The notes beneath the pieces were generated by a model. It saw only the letters and a list, made by a program, of their open reading frames with translations. It ran no database searches and was not told where the DNA came from. From Clostridia bacterium (GTDB lineage: Bacteria; Bacillota; Clostridia; Oscillospirales; Acutalibacteraceae), in the NCBI GenBank assembly GCA_900766945.1, contig CAAFXD010000079.1:1-5541 (forward strand): a DNA stretch of 5,541 bases, given 5' to 3'. Positions 5,517 to 5,541 of the stretch are shown piece after piece. The position numbers were made by a program, and so were the translations under genes. How positions within the stretch are numbered: position 1 is the first letter of the stretch; every line of letters begins with the position of its first letter.

Positions 5517-5541
5517 GTAGGGAACGACCGAAGACGCGTTC
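5517..5541 (+). repeat. Fifth GTAG unit, cut by the window end
   Basis: A further GTAG foot at 5517-5520 is followed by GGAACG, as in unit C, and the window ends in CGTTC, which can pair with GAACG (5522-5526 with 5537-5541). The inner ten bases do not pair, so it is either a degenerate unit or a longer stem variant. Its end lies outside the window. Confidence 0.5.

Noticed and set aside
5352..5541. CRISPR array
   Set aside because: Units alternate in orientation, stems differ in sequence, and the 22-nt spacers resemble each other instead of being unrelated.

Overview
The window looks like chromosomal DNA from a low- to moderate-GC anaerobic Firmicute, most likely an uncultured gut or rumen clostridium of the Oscillospiraceae/Ruminococcaceae type. 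This rests on the Shine-Dalgarno sequences, the sigma-A-like promoters, and a secreted leucine-rich-repeat protein ending in a type I dockerin. The taxonomic placement is inference from gene content, not from a marker search.

Layout: positions 1-1330 (minus strand) carry the first 443 codons of a GTP-type phosphoenolpyruvate carboxykinase (pckG); its C-terminus lies outside the window. A 225-base gap (1331-1555) holds its ribosome binding site, a small inverted repeat and a good promoter. Positions 1556-2569 (minus) encode TsaD, the tRNA t6A37 synthesis enzyme. Positions 2570-2800 form a divergent promoter region serving tsaD leftwards and the next gene rightwards, with two short perfect palindromes. 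Positions 2801-5323 (plus) encode an 840-residue exported BspA-like LRR protein with three non-LRR insertions, a beta-rich module and a C-terminal dockerin. Positions 5324-5541 are non-coding and packed with palindromes.

The genes do not form an obvious pathway: central carbon metabolism, an essential tRNA modification and a surface/secreted adhesin-like protein sit side by side. pckG and tsaD are co-directional, but pckG has its own promoter.

The most interesting part is the right end. Two consecutive 70-bp elements share exactly the same geometry: a 24-nt unit (GTAG foot plus a 20-nt palindrome with 9-bp arms and a 2-nt centre), a 22-nt spacer, then an inverted 24-nt unit. A fifth unit begins before the window ends. 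The stems differ in sequence but keep perfect pairing. This matches the architecture of REP/REPIN elements mobilised by REP-associated tyrosine (Y1) transposases, known mainly from proteobacteria, and is the best candidate here for something little described.
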